Assembly: GCA_004193205.1 (NCBI GenBank)
Contig: RZUM01000004.1
Location: 519,601 to 583,600 of the forward strand
DNA: 64,000 bases
Reading direction: 5' to 3'
Source: Gordonia sediminis
GTDB lineage: Bacteria; Actinomycetota; Actinomycetes; Mycobacteriales; Mycobacteriaceae
Below, piece after piece: positions 17,448 to 27,247 of the stretch (position 1 is its first letter; each line of letters starts with the position of its first letter). The notes beneath the pieces are model-generated. The model made no database searches and had not been told where the DNA came from. It saw only the letters and a list, made by a program, of their open reading frames with translations. The position numbers were made by a program, and so were the translations under genes.

Positions 17448-20400
17448 TCACTCTCCCGCGCTCAGATCGATCGGCTCCCAGTGCAGGCCGGATCGGTCGG
17501 CCGCCTCCGACGAGGCCACCGACCCCGGTTTGACCCCTCGCCGGTCGAGCGCCTCCCACAGTCCGGCGAGGGCGCGGTCGGCGTCGAGTTCGTATTCGGA
17601 TTCCCGCACGCGCCAGAACTCCCAACCGCACCGTCGCAGTTCGCGCTCGCGTTCGAGGTCCGAACGAGCCTGTTCGCCGGTGGTGCGGAACGAATCGCCG
17701 TCACACTCGACCGCCATCCGCGCATCCGACCCGATCACCACGAGGTCGATGACCCGGTTGTTGACGATCACCGACGGCACCACGTGGTAGCCGCGCTCGG
17801 CGAGACGGTTGAAGACCCGCTGTTCGAAAAGGCTCGAGAACGGTTGTACGCGTTGGGTATCGGAGACGTCGGCGGGCATCGGGGGGACACTCGGCCCCTC
17901 CTTGGCGACGAGGTAGCCGAGCAGCGACCGGCGCAGATCGATCGGTTTGAGCCGGTCGAGATCGATCGAGCAGAACAACCACATCTGATCCATCGCCCGT
18001 GACGCGGCGACATTGATCCGACGCTGGGATTCGGCGCGGGTGAGCGGTGCGATCGCGTCCGGATCCGAGACGACCATCGACAGCATGACCACCCGCCGCT
18101 CGTCGCCCTGGAAGTCCGGGGGTGTCCCCACCCGGATGCGGCGGGTGCGCCAGACCTCGTCGTCGACCACCGCACGCAGCCGGCGGGTGATCTCGTCGAC
18201 CTGCTTGGCACCTTGCAGGGCAATGACCCCGAAATCCGCATCGTCGTAGGCGGGGTCGCGCAGGCAGGCCGTGAGCGTCTCGACGATCGCCGCCGCCTCC
18301 GCCTCGTTGGTCAACGAGGCGCCCTGACCGGTAGCGGTGCCGTTTACCGCCACCGTGCGCAGCGGCGGTAGCCGGTCGGCGCCGAACTGCCGGACCGGGA
18401 TCAACGGCGCCCCGGAGTAGAACTGACGCGACGAGAACTCGATGATCTCGGGCATCGACCGGAAGTGTTCACGGAGCCGGATCAGATGTCCGAATCGGCT
18501 GCGCAACAACGAGAACAGGCTCGACCGGGTCGTCAGACCGTCGCGCAGATAGTGCGGGAGATCGGGTAGGTGGGAGTCGAGTCGTGCGAACGTGTCGTCG
18601 AGGGTGGTGCCCGACAGTCCGGTCGGCGCGCATTGCCGGTCGTCGCCGACGACGATCACCCGCGGCGCCAGCCACAGCAGGAACGAGGTGGTGATGTCGG
18701 CCTGACTCGCCTCGTCGACGATGACCACGTCGAAGGCGTCGCGGCGTGGCGTCACCGTCTCGGCGACCTGACCGATCGACATGATCCACGCGGGCACCGC
18801 GGTCTGTGCCTCCGACATCGCGGCGCGTGCCGCGGCCCGGAAACGGTTGGCGTGCTTACCCGACCCCTTGCCGAGGTTGATCATGTGGTCACGGAATGAC
18901 TGCAGGGCCTGCACCTGGGCGACGCTCATCCGATCGAGGCATGCCAGCCAGGCCTGGGCGGCGGTGAGGCGGGCGGTGAATGCCGCGATGTCGGCGTCGT
19001 GCTCGTCGAGTTCGGCCTGCAGACGCGCCTCCAGATCAGGATCGCTGCGCTGCGCGACCCAGGTCTGCGCACGCCGCCACGCCCACGCCGGCGAGACATC
19101 ACGCAACCGGGCCGGCCAGTCCGGATCGTCGGCGGAGTCGTGCAGCTGCCGCAAGAACTCGGGCGCCTTGGCCCGCAGCCGCAACATCAGCAGGTCGAGT
19201 GCGGTCTGTGCGGTCAATTCCTGGCGTGCCGCGTTCCAGGCACGGCGCGCGGCGCGGATCGCCTGCGCGTCCGCGGTCGCCAGCGCGGCCACCAGTGCAT
19301 CCCCCTCGGGCGACGGCCCCAGCTCGACCTCGGTCGACAGCCGGCCGGCGAGGTCGGCGAGTTCCTGCTCGGCGAGCACGGCGTCGTTGGCGGCCGCGAT
19401 CGCACCGGCCTGCGCGGCCACCTCGGCGACCGCGGCGACGCTGCGTGGTCGGGGACCACCCGGGCTGATCGCCTCGAGTTCACGCACCAGCCGGTCACGC
19501 CCGGCGAGCAGGTCCGAGATCCAGCTCAGCTGCCGGTCCAGCACCACCAGGTTGTTCAGCTGCCCCGACCGCGATCCCGAATTATCCACCGGCACATGGA
19601 GATCCGCGAGTACGCGCTGCACCTGAGCGACGGCGTCGAGCACGGCGAGGTGATCGGCGACCATCCGCAGTCCCTGCTCGTCGGTGGCGTCGCGGCCGTC
19701 GACAGTGGCGCGCACGCCGGTCTCCTCCACGGCGCGTTGCTGTGGCGATCGCCGCAGCCGCCCACGCCATCGCCCACCCTCGGCGAGATGATCGGCGGCG
19801 GCCCGGAAGATCGCGCTGTCGCCCGGTCGGTATCCCTCGACGACGACCGAGTGCGCGCCGAGGGCACGGTCGCGGGCGGCCGCGTCGGCGATGATCGGGG
19901 CGAGCCCGGCGACCCGTGACCACAGGTGCGCGGCCTGACCGTCGAGCAACCGGTCGGCCATGTCCACCATCGTCGGCCGGAACCCGGCCACTTCCCCGCA
20001 CGTGGCGGCGAGGTGGTCGCAGATCTCCTTGATCCGCACCAGACGGGGACTGTCGACATCGGACAGGATGGCGAGCAGCGAACCGCTGCCCACCATCGGT
20101 TCGGCCGGGCGGCTCGCGATGCGCGCACAGATCTGCTCGACGTGCGCCGGTTCGGGCAGGTGATCGGCGAGATCCGGCAAGCGCTGCCCCAACCTCGACG
20201 ACGTACCCGTCGTCGTCCGGAGCAGGTCGAGGAGGCGTTCGAACTCGCCGGCGTCGAGGGGCGGCAGCGCGCCGTCCACGGGCCCCGGCAACCACCCGTG
20301 GCGGGCGGCGTCGCGGTTGCACTGACGGACCACCTCGGCCGCGGTTCCCCGGTAGTCGCCGGCGACCCATTCGTGGACCTCGGTCTCCGCTTCCCGCGCG

Positions 20401-21611
20401 CTCCACAGCGCCCGCAGCACACGCTCCCGTTTCTCGAGTGCCTGCTCGCGCTTCGAACGCAGATCGGCGATCTCGGCTCCGGCGACACGTGGCTGATGCG
20501 CCGACTTGCGTTGGGCGATCGCCTCGACACCGGAGACCGTGGACGCGAAATGGTCCCGCCCCACGTCGGCGATGGACACCGTGAGGTCGCGGATCTCGGC
20601 CGGCAGCATGTCCCTAACCACGTGCAGGGCTTGGGCCTTCTCGCTGGTGACGAGGACGCGTTGCCCCTTGGCGAGCAGCGCGGAGGTCAGGTTGGCGATG
20701 GTGTGGGTCTTGCCGGTTCCGGGTGGACCTTCCACGACCACCCCGCTGTCGACCCCGAGCTGGGCGAGCACGTCGCGCTGTTCGACGTTGGACGGCAGCG
20801 GGTAGAGGGCCTCGCGCACGAGGTCCTCGGGTGGCAGTGCACCCGAGGCCATGAGGGCGTCGAGGCGTTGCGGGGCCTCGATCGGCTCGACGAGCTGGGC
20901 GAGACCGATCGGGACATCCGCGGTGTCGGCGGCGCGGAGGTCCGCGAGGATCGCGTCGTAGAACTTCAGGGCCGCAGTAACCCCGCGCCGGCGCAAGACC
21001 AGCGCGGGCTTCATGTCGACCGACAGTGACACCGTGTCGGCGTCCGACGAGATCCGATTACGCCAGTTGGCGACCAGCCCGCCGACCTGACCGGAGACCG
21101 CGCTCGACAATTCGCCGAGCCTGCCGCGGGCCTTCACCGCGCCCGACAGATCGATCCCACCTATCCCGGTGAGCAGATGCGTATCGTGCACCATCGGCGC
21201 CGAACCGGTGCCGAGGATGATCCGGATCGAGGCCGTGTCGTCGCGGTCGGCGATGACCTGCTGGGTCAGCAGGTGCTCGCGCACCAGCGGTGGGCCGTCG
21301 GATTCGGAGTCGGAGACGGTGAGCAGGGCATTGGCCAATACCAGCTCGAGCGTTTCCGGGTTCGCATGCAGCTCGTCGACGAGTCGGGTCACCTGCTCGT
21401 GGGCCTCGGTACCGGCGCCGACCTCGCAGACGACCTGCCCGGGTCCGGCCGAGGCGCGCACCGGGATGCGGGTCGACCTGCCGACCCAGACCAGACCGGG
21501 ATGCTGCTCGACGTCGCTGACGACCTCAGAACGCGACCGCACCAGATCGTGCAGGAAACCGATCAGGCGGATGACCCGGTCATCGGGCGGCGCGTCGGTT
21601 CCCTCGGCCAT
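17448..21611 (-). CDS. Large SF1 helicase fused to a PD-(D/E)XK nuclease domain
   Basis: 1387 residues. A Walker A motif GPPGTGKTHTIANL is near residue 294. A long insertion of about 650 residues with coiled-coil character separates it from the DEAS-type Walker B (VVIVDEASQAD, near 964). C-terminal helicase motifs include VGTPPDFQGDE and RRINVAASRA. The last 120 residues (MAVECDGDSFRTT...WRVRESEY) match the REase_MTES_1575/DUF559-like nuclease that often ends such helicases. Related proteins are found in defence or repair contexts in actinobacteria. Its ATG directly abuts the TAG stop of the rhodanese-like gene, so the pair is an operon. Function in this organism is unknown. Confidence 0.85.
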   Translation of the reverse strand: MAEGTDAPPDDRVIRLIGFLHDLVRSRSEVVSDVEQHPGLVWVGRSTRIPVRASAGPGQVVCEVGAGTEAHEQVTRLVDELHANPETLELVLANALLTVSDSESDGPPLVREHLLTQQVIADRDDTASIRIILGTGSAPMVHDTHLLTGIGGIDLSGAVKARGRLGELSSAVSGQVGGLVANWRNRISSDADTVSLSVDMKPALVLRRRGVTAALKFYDAILADLRAADTADVPIGLAQLVEPIEAPQRLDALMASGALPPEDLVREALYPLPSNVEQRDVLAQLGVDSGVVVEGPPGTGKTHTIANLTSALLAKGQRVLVTSEKAQALHVVRDMLPAEIRDLTVSIADVGRDHFASTVSGVEAIAQRKSAHQPRVAGAEIADLRSKREQALEKRERVLRALWSAREAETEVHEWVAGDYRGTAAEVVRQCNRDAARHGWLPGPVDGALPPLDAGEFERLLDLLRTTTGTSSRLGQRLPDLADHLPEPAHVEQICARIASRPAEPMVGSGSLLAILSDVDSPRLVRIKEICDHLAATCGEVAGFRPTMVDMADRLLDGQAAHLWSRVAGLAPIIADAAARDRALGAHSVVVEGYRPGDSAIFRAAADHLAEGGRWRGRLRRSPQQRAVEETGVRATVDGRDATDEQGLRMVADHLAVLDAVAQVQRVLADLHVPVDNSGSRSGQLNNLVVLDRQLSWISDLLAGRDRLVRELEAISPGGPRPRSVAAVAEVAAQAGAIAAANDAVLAEQELADLAGRLSTEVELGPSPEGDALVAALATADAQAIRAARRAWNAARQELTAQTALDLLMLRLRAKAPEFLRQLHDSADDPDWPARLRDVSPAWAWRRAQTWVAQRSDPDLEARLQAELDEHDADIAAFTARLTAAQAWLACLDRMSVAQVQALQSFRDHMINLGKGSGKHANRFRAAARAAMSEAQTAVPAWIMSIGQVAETVTPRRDAFDVVIVDEASQADITTSFLLWLAPRVIVVGDDRQCAPTGLSGTTLDDTFARLDSHLPDLPHYLRDGLTTRSSLFSLLRSRFGHLIRLREHFRSMPEIIEFSSRQFYSGAPLIPVRQFGADRLPPLRTVAVNGTATGQGASLTNEAEAAAIVETLTACLRDPAYDDADFGVIALQGAKQVDEITRRLRAVVDDEVWRTRRIRVGTPPDFQGDERRVVMLSMVVSDPDAIAPLTRAESQRRINVAASRAMDQMWLFCSIDLDRLKPIDLRRSLLGYLVAKEGPSVPPMPADVSDTQRVQPFSSLFEQRVFNRLAERGYHVVPSVIVNNRVIDLVVIGSDARMAVECDGDSFRTTGEQARSDLERERELRRCGWEFWRVRESEYELDADRALAGLWEALDRRGVKPGSVASSEAADRSGLHWEPIDLSAGE

Positions 21612-21944
21612 CTAGTGTTCGGCGAGGTTGCGCAGCGCGCGGAAACCGCCGTCGACGTAGCGCACGTTCCGGTAACCGAGATCGGCGATCTCCTCGGCGA
21701 TGGCGGGGGCCTGCGACGTCACGGAGACCACGGCGATCTCGGTGTCGGGGTCACCGACGACGGGGAACGTTCCCGAAGGGGTCGGCATGAACCGCTCCCG
21801 CACATCCGTCGGCTCCACCACGAAGGCGCCCGGAAGGCTGCCCTGATGCCGTACGACCTGTGGGCGTGCATCCACGATCACGGCGTGATCGTGCTCGCAA
21901 TGCGACACCGCATCGGCTGCTGTTATCGAATTCACCACGGACAC
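21612..21944 (-). CDS. Rhodanese-like domain protein without catalytic cysteine
   Basis: 110 residues from a GTG at 21944 (further in-frame GTGs follow closely, so the start is uncertain). The rhodanese fold blocks VIVDARP, GSLPGAFVV and YRNVRYVDGGFRAL are clear. The active-site loop reads VVSVTSQAP where CxxGxR is expected, so there is no sulfur-carrying cysteine; it is likely a binding or regulatory domain. The stop TAG touches the ATG of the helicase-nuclease, implying coupled expression. Confidence 0.85.
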   Translation of the reverse strand: MSVVNSITAADAVSHCEHDHAVIVDARPQVVRHQGSLPGAFVVEPTDVRERFMPTPSGTFPVVGDPDTEIAVVSVTSQAPAIAEEIADLGYRNVRYVDGGFRALRNLAEH

Positions 21945-22083
21945 TGGTGACTCACCGTTCCCTGTTCACGTTGTTGCGCTCGGGGTCCCTCATGAACCCA
22001 CCACAAAAGGTTACGGAATTATCTCGATCCGGCAAGTGCCTGACCACCGCGGGACGAGAAGGTGCGGTCCGCCGCGGCTACGG

Positions 22084-23862
22084 TCAGTCGCGGCCGCGGC
22101 CGGCGACGCGCGGTGTGCCCCGTTTACCCCACGTGTCGGATCGTTTCGGGTGGCCGTCGCGACCGTGTCCACCGCCCCGTTGACCCTGTGCACGTTTCGC
22201 CCCTCCCCGACCACGCGGCGGACCGAAGTCGCGCCGGATGTCGATGGGGTTGCGGCCGATCTTGGTGTCCCGCAACGACGCCAGGGTCTCGTTGTCGAGG
22301 TTCTCGGGCAACTCCACGAGCGAGAAGTCGTCGCGGATGCTGATGTTGCCGAAGTCTCCCCTGGTCAGGCCTCCCTCGTTGGCGATGGCGCCCACGATCG
22401 CGCCCGGGGACACCTTGTGCTTGCGCCCCACGGCGATGCGATAGGTGGCGAACTGGCCGCCGGAGCCGCGTGGTGCCCGCTCCCGGCGCTGTGGACGCTC
22501 GGACTCCGGCGGTTCCGGCGCCATCAGGAAACCGCCGTCGCGGGTCTCGAGGGCCAAAGCCGCCGCGATGTCGGCCATCGCCACGTCGTTGTCGCGGGCG
22601 TAGTTCTCCACCAGCCCGCGGAACATGTCGAGATGATCGGACCCGAGGTTCTCGGTGATGGAGTCCGCGAACTTCGCCACCCGCTGCGCGTTCACGTCTT
22701 CGACGCTGGGCAGACCGATCTCGGTCAGCGTCGAGCGGGTCGCCCGTTCGATCGCCCGCAGTAGGTGCCGTTCACGGGGGGACACGAACAGCAGGGCGTT
22801 GCCCGAGCGCCCGGCGCGTCCGGTCCGGCCGATGCGGTGCACATAGGACTCGGTGTCGTGCGGGATGTCGTAGTTGACCACATGCGAGATGCGGTCGACG
22901 TCGAGGCCGCGGGCCGCGACGTCGGTTGCCACCAGGATGTCGATCTGGGCGCCCTTGAGCTGATTGATGGTGCGCTCGCGCTGGGCCTGTGCCATGTCAC
23001 CGTTGATCGCGACGGCCGAGAATCCCCGCGACCGTAGCCGTTCGGCGAGTTCCTCGGTACCCGACTTGGTGCGTACGAACACGATCATCGCGTCGAAGGT
23101 CTCGACCTCGAGGAAACGTGTGAGGGCGTCGAGTTTGCGCTGGTGGGAGACCTGCAGGTAGCGCTGGGTGATGTTCTGCGCGGTCGCGGTCTTGGACTTG
23201 ACCGTGATCTCCTGCGGATCGTGCAGGTAGCGCTGCGCGAGGCGACGGATCGCGCTCGGCATGGTCGCCGAGAACAGTGCGACCTGTTTGTCGTCGGGGG
23301 TTTCGGCGAGAATCCGCTCGACGTCCTCGGCGAAACCCATGGTGAGCATCTCGTCGGCCTCGTCGAGAACGAGGTAGGAGAGCTCGGAGATGTCGAGGGT
23401 GCCCCGATCCAGGTGATCGATGACCCGGCCCGGTGTCCCGACGATCACCTGGGCGCCGCGTCGCAGCCCGGCGAGCTGCACGCCGTAGCTTTGTCCCCCG
23501 TAGATGGGCAGCACCCGCACCTCGGGCATATGCGACGAGTACCGGCCGAACGCCTCGGCCACCTGTAGCGCGAGTTCCCGGGTGGGTGCCAGGATCAGCG
23601 CCTGCGGATGACGCTGCGAGGTGTCGAGGCGTGACAGGATCGGGATCGCGAACGCAGCGGTCTTTCCGGTTCCGGTCTGCGCGAGTCCCACCACGTCGCG
23701 GCCGGCCAGAAGCGGCGGAATCGTCGCCGCCTGAATGGGTGAGGGTGTCTCGTATCCGACGTCGGCGATGGCCTGCCGGATACGGTCGTCGATGTGAAGG
23801 TCGTCGAAGGATTCGACGGAACCCTCCGCGGGCATGTCCCGCTCGTCGTCCGGCTTGCTCAT
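22084..23862 (-). CDS. DEAD-box RNA helicase (DeaD/CsdA type)
   Basis: 592 residues from the ATG at 23862, chosen because the Q motif (FDDLHIDDRI...PSPIQ) begins 19 residues later; the longer upstream frame is not conserved-looking. AQTGTGKT is at residues 61-68, VLDEADEM near 160, SAT and HRIGRTGRAG further on. A DbpA-type RNA-binding domain (ATYRIAVGRKHKVSPGAIVG) sits near 480-560. The tail is basic and rich in Arg/Gly. The family unwinds RNA in ribosome assembly and cold adaptation. It is divergent from the acyl-CoA ligase gene. Confidence 0.94.
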   Translation of the reverse strand: MSKPDDERDMPAEGSVESFDDLHIDDRIRQAIADVGYETPSPIQAATIPPLLAGRDVVGLAQTGTGKTAAFAIPILSRLDTSQRHPQALILAPTRELALQVAEAFGRYSSHMPEVRVLPIYGGQSYGVQLAGLRRGAQVIVGTPGRVIDHLDRGTLDISELSYLVLDEADEMLTMGFAEDVERILAETPDDKQVALFSATMPSAIRRLAQRYLHDPQEITVKSKTATAQNITQRYLQVSHQRKLDALTRFLEVETFDAMIVFVRTKSGTEELAERLRSRGFSAVAINGDMAQAQRERTINQLKGAQIDILVATDVAARGLDVDRISHVVNYDIPHDTESYVHRIGRTGRAGRSGNALLFVSPRERHLLRAIERATRSTLTEIGLPSVEDVNAQRVAKFADSITENLGSDHLDMFRGLVENYARDNDVAMADIAAALALETRDGGFLMAPEPPESERPQRRERAPRGSGGQFATYRIAVGRKHKVSPGAIVGAIANEGGLTRGDFGNISIRDDFSLVELPENLDNETLASLRDTKIGRNPIDIRRDFGPPRGRGGAKRAQGQRGGGHGRDGHPKRSDTWGKRGTPRVAGRGRD

Positions 23863-24095
23863 GCGCAGTCTGTCTCGTTCATCGGTGTCAACTGTAATGG
23901 GCCAAGGGCCCACAGGAGGCATCGTTGCGTGCACGTCGCTTCCGAGATCGCCGGGACGGCGCCGGCGTCGGCATAGGCTGTGATGACCGCCACTCTTTGG
24001 TGCTACTGTCGGTGACACCAACACCGGATGACGACGTCGCCCGCCGGGCGCCGCCGTGTCCGTTATGTCGATTTTCCGCGCGGAAGGGAGCAGCC

Positions 24096-25880
24096 GTGGA
24101 GCAGTACTCCACCCCGTCGAATGTGTCCATCGAGGACAAGGCAACCACTGTCGACAGCATCCTCCGCTACCGATCCGAGCGGCCGACGATGCCGCTGCTG
24201 AAGAAGCGGTCCGGTAACCAGTGGGTCAATGTCACCGCGCGACATTTCGTCGACGAGGTGGATGCGGTGGCCAAGGGGCTGATCGCATCGGGGATCAAGC
24301 CCGGCGATCGCGTCGCCATCTTGTCGTCGACCCGCTTCGAATGGACCGTCCTCGACTACGCGATCTGGCGTGCGGGTGCCGTCACGGTCGCCATCTACGA
24401 GACGTCGGCGCCGGACCAGGTCAAATGGATCCTCGAGGATTCCGGGACGTCCATGCTCTTCGTCGAGCAGCACGCCCACTACACCAAGCATCTCTCGGTT
24501 ATCGACGAGGCCCCCGACCTCAAAGAGACCCTCATCATCGAGGACCACGGACTCGCGACGGTCAGCAAACGAGGGGCCAAGATCGGCGACGAGGAACTCG
24601 ACGCGCGACATGCCAACGCCGTCTCGTCGGACGCCGCGACCCTGATCTACACCTCGGGGACCACCGGCAGGCCGAAGGGGGTCGTTCTGACCCACGCGAA
24701 TTTCCTCGCCGAAAGCGCCGCGGCGTCCTCCTCCTTGGCCGCCGGCCTCGAAGAGGGCAAGTCCACACTGCTGTTCCTCCCGTTGGCCCACATCTTCGCC
24801 CGGGCGGTCGCGGTTGCCTGCATCGAGAACGGCGTGCTGCTCGGGCACACCAGCGACATCCCGAACCTCATCGAGGATCTCGCGGTGTTCAAGCCGAACT
24901 ACGTGCTGTCGGTGCCCCGAGTCTTCGAGAAGGTCTACAACGGGGCCAAACAGAAGGCCGACGACGGCGGTCGCGGCGCGATCTTCGACATGGCTGCCGG
25001 CACCGCCATCGAGTACAGCAAGGCCCTCGACACCGGCGGCCCCGGTCTGTTCCTGAAACTCAAGCACGCGCTCTTCGACGTACTGGTGTACGGCAAGCTG
25101 CGCGCCGCGCTCGGCGGCCAATGTGAGGCGGCCATCTCGGGTGGTGCCCCGCTCGGCGCCCGCCTCGGACACTTCTTCCGCGGCGTGGGGATTCCGGTCT
25201 ATGAGGCGTACGGCCTCACCGAGACGACCGCCGGTATCACCGGCAACAACGCCGACCATCAGCGTGTGGGATCGGTCGGCCGCCCGATCGCGGGCATGTC
25301 GGTGGCGATCGCCGACGACGGCGAGGTGATGCTGAAGGGGGCGGTCGTCTTCGGCGGTTACTGGCACAACCAGAAGGCCACCGACGAGTCCATCGTCGAC
25401 GACTGGTTCTACACCGGCGACATCGGGCGTCTCGAGGACGGTTTCCTCTACATCACCGGACGCAAGAAGGAACTGATCGTCACCGCGGGCGGTAAGAACG
25501 TCTCTCCCGCGCAGCTCGAGGACACCATCCGGGCGCACCCGATGGTCAGTCAGTGCCTCGTGGTCGGCGACCAGAAGCCATTCATCGCGGCCCTGATCAC
25601 CATCGACGCCGAGGCGGTGCCCGGCTGGCTGGAACGCCACAACCTGCCCGCCGACACGTCACTGACCGACCTCGCCCAGCACGAGAAACTGGTGGCCGAG
25701 ATCGACGAGGCGGTCAAGGCGGCCAACGCCACCGTGTCGGCCGCCGAGGCGATCAAGAAGTTCAACATCCTCGACACCGATTTCACCATCGATTCCGGTG
25801 AGCTGACTCCGACGCTGAAGCTCAAGCGCAACGTCATCCACGACTCCTACCAGGAGTCGATCGCGGAACTGTACACCTAG
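24096..25880 (+). CDS. Long-chain fatty-acid-CoA ligase, FadD15-like
   Basis: 594 residues from a GTG at 24096 with a GGAAGGGAG site; the frame extends upstream but that part is low-complexity. Adenylate-forming motifs: YTSGTTGRPKGV (near 185), YEAYGLTET (near 370), YTGDIGRLEDG (near 442) and ITGRKKELIVTAGGKN, including the C-terminal lysine-bearing region. It activates fatty acids to acyl-CoA through acyl-AMP. Length and composition fit FadD15 (Rv2187, about 600 residues). It sits alone, followed by a long inverted repeat. Confidence 0.93.
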   Translation: MEQYSTPSNVSIEDKATTVDSILRYRSERPTMPLLKKRSGNQWVNVTARHFVDEVDAVAKGLIASGIKPGDRVAILSSTRFEWTVLDYAIWRAGAVTVAIYETSAPDQVKWILEDSGTSMLFVEQHAHYTKHLSVIDEAPDLKETLIIEDHGLATVSKRGAKIGDEELDARHANAVSSDAATLIYTSGTTGRPKGVVLTHANFLAESAAASSSLAAGLEEGKSTLLFLPLAHIFARAVAVACIENGVLLGHTSDIPNLIEDLAVFKPNYVLSVPRVFEKVYNGAKQKADDGGRGAIFDMAAGTAIEYSKALDTGGPGLFLKLKHALFDVLVYGKLRAALGGQCEAAISGGAPLGARLGHFFRGVGIPVYEAYGLTETTAGITGNNADHQRVGSVGRPIAGMSVAIADDGEVMLKGAVVFGGYWHNQKATDESIVDDWFYTGDIGRLEDGFLYITGRKKELIVTAGGKNVSPAQLEDTIRAHPMVSQCLVVGDQKPFIAALITIDAEAVPGWLERHNLPADTSLTDLAQHEKLVAEIDEAVKAANATVSAAEAIKKFNILDTDFTIDSGELTPTLKLKRNVIHDSYQESIAELYT

Positions 25881-25919
25881 CAAACAGGCACCCGCCCACC
25901 AAACCCCGCCCCACTTCGT

Positions 25920-26024
25920 GCCGAGAGCACCCAAAATTTCACCCAGGGAACCCGGAGTTTGGCGGGCTACCTAAAGGTGTCGAGTGGGCCGGGTTCCCTG
26001 GGTGAAATTTTGGGTGCTCTCGGC
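25920..26024. repeat. 36-bp perfect inverted repeat with 33-base loop
   Basis: Arms 25920-25955 and 25989-26024 are exact reverse complements, with core GGGTGAAATTTTGGGTGC. It lies between two plus-strand genes. A transcript would fold into a very stable hairpin, but no T-run follows. It could be a bidirectional terminator, an RNase site or a dispersed intergenic repeat. Confidence 0.9.
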
Positions 26025-26083
26025 CTCCGTGGGGTGGGTTGGGGAGATCGGGCTTCGGTCGGTGATGGGTAGAGTTGCGCCCC

Positions 26084-27247
26084 GTGAACCGAGATCTCGC
26101 CATCGATGCGACCCGGGGGCTCGCGATCTGGAGCATGATCTCGCTCCATTTCGCGAAGGGGACGCATCTGGCCGCACCGACCCATGCGTTCCCGTATGTG
26201 GACGGCATGTCGGCCTTCGTGCTGTTGTCGGGACTCGTGCTGGGCCTGGTGTACCGCCGCTGGATCGAACGCATCTCGCTGCGGCACGCCTACTGGCGCC
26301 TGACCAAGCGGTTGGCGACCCTCTATGTGTGTCAGCTGACGATCGCGCTGTGCGCGCTGGCAGCGGCGCTGGCCGGGCACCGATGGCTGACACTGTTGCT
26401 GCCCGTCGACGGGTGGGGCCAGGGGCTCGAGCTGGCCGCGACCATGCGCTACATCCCCAGCGGCGGGAACATCCTGCTGCTCTACATGGTGTTGTTGGCA
26501 TCGGCGTACCTACTGTTCCCGATACTGATGCGCGGCTGGTGGGCCGCCATCCTCGCGGGTTCGCTCGTGCTGTATGCGGTCTCGCTGATGTGGTCGCCGG
26601 ACTGGTTCTATCTGACCGCCCACACCGCGGGTCATCGCATCCAGAACTGGGCCGCCTGGCAGATCATGTTCATACCGGCCGTCGTCGTCGGATGGAAGTG
26701 GCGTGACTGGCAGGTGCCGGAGTTGATCGATCGCCGGCTGGCAGCGTTCGTCGCCGTGGCCGTCGGTGTGGCACTGGCCTTTCACTACGGGATCGACATC
26801 GGGCCGTGGGTCGCATTCGAGCCGGCACTCGCGGACAAGCTGGACTTCCGCCCGGCACGCGCGGTCGGGGCATGGCTGGCCGTCCCCGCCGTGTATGGCG
26901 TCTTCCGACTGTTGCTGCGGTGGTGGCACAAGGACTGGCTGCGCCCGTTCGTGATGACCGGCACGCGAAGTCTCGATTCGTATGTGCTGCAGGCCCTCGC
27001 ACTCGTCGTCATTCCGATCCACGTTGCCCATCGGCCGTGGGATCTGCTGACGTCGGCTGCCGTGGTGCTCGTCGTGTTCGGAATCTGCTGGGCGTGGGCG
27101 GAGCTGCGGGAGGCCTACCGCATCGACAAGCTGCACCGCCTGCCCGGCATGCTGATGCACGACATCCGGTCGCGGGCCACGCGGCCGGCATCACGCGATC
27201 GGGGTGAACCCTCGCCCGAGCCTGATCGCGCCGTTCAGGTCGCCTGA
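26084..27247 (+). CDS. OpgC-like multi-pass membrane acyltransferase
   Basis: About 387 residues from the GTG at 26084 (a TTG nine bases upstream is possible). The start VNRDLAIDATRGLAIWSMISLHFAKGT matches the OpgC-type acyltransferase N-terminus (D...RG...H). About ten hydrophobic segments follow, plus a charged C-terminal tail. OpgC-type proteins acylate periplasmic glucans in Proteobacteria; actinobacterial relatives probably modify envelope glycans or lipids, substrate unknown. The 3' end overlaps the convergent methyltransferase by 13 bases. Confidence 0.82.
   Translation: MNRDLAIDATRGLAIWSMISLHFAKGTHLAAPTHAFPYVDGMSAFVLLSGLVLGLVYRRWIERISLRHAYWRLTKRLATLYVCQLTIALCALAAALAGHRWLTLLLPVDGWGQGLELAATMRYIPSGGNILLLYMVLLASAYLLFPILMRGWWAAILAGSLVLYAVSLMWSPDWFYLTAHTAGHRIQNWAAWQIMFIPAVVVGWKWRDWQVPELIDRRLAAFVAVAVGVALAFHYGIDIGPWVAFEPALADKLDFRPARAVGAWLAVPAVYGVFRLLLRWWHKDWLRPFVMTGTRSLDSYVLQALALVVIPIHVAHRPWDLLTSAAVVLVVFGICWAWAELREAYRIDKLHRLPGMLMHDIRSRATRPASRDRGEPSPEPDRAVQVA

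Noticed and set aside
24063-25640. 525-codon minus-strand frame opposite the acyl-CoA ligase
   Set aside because: Antisense shadow of a well-supported gene, with no recognisable motif.
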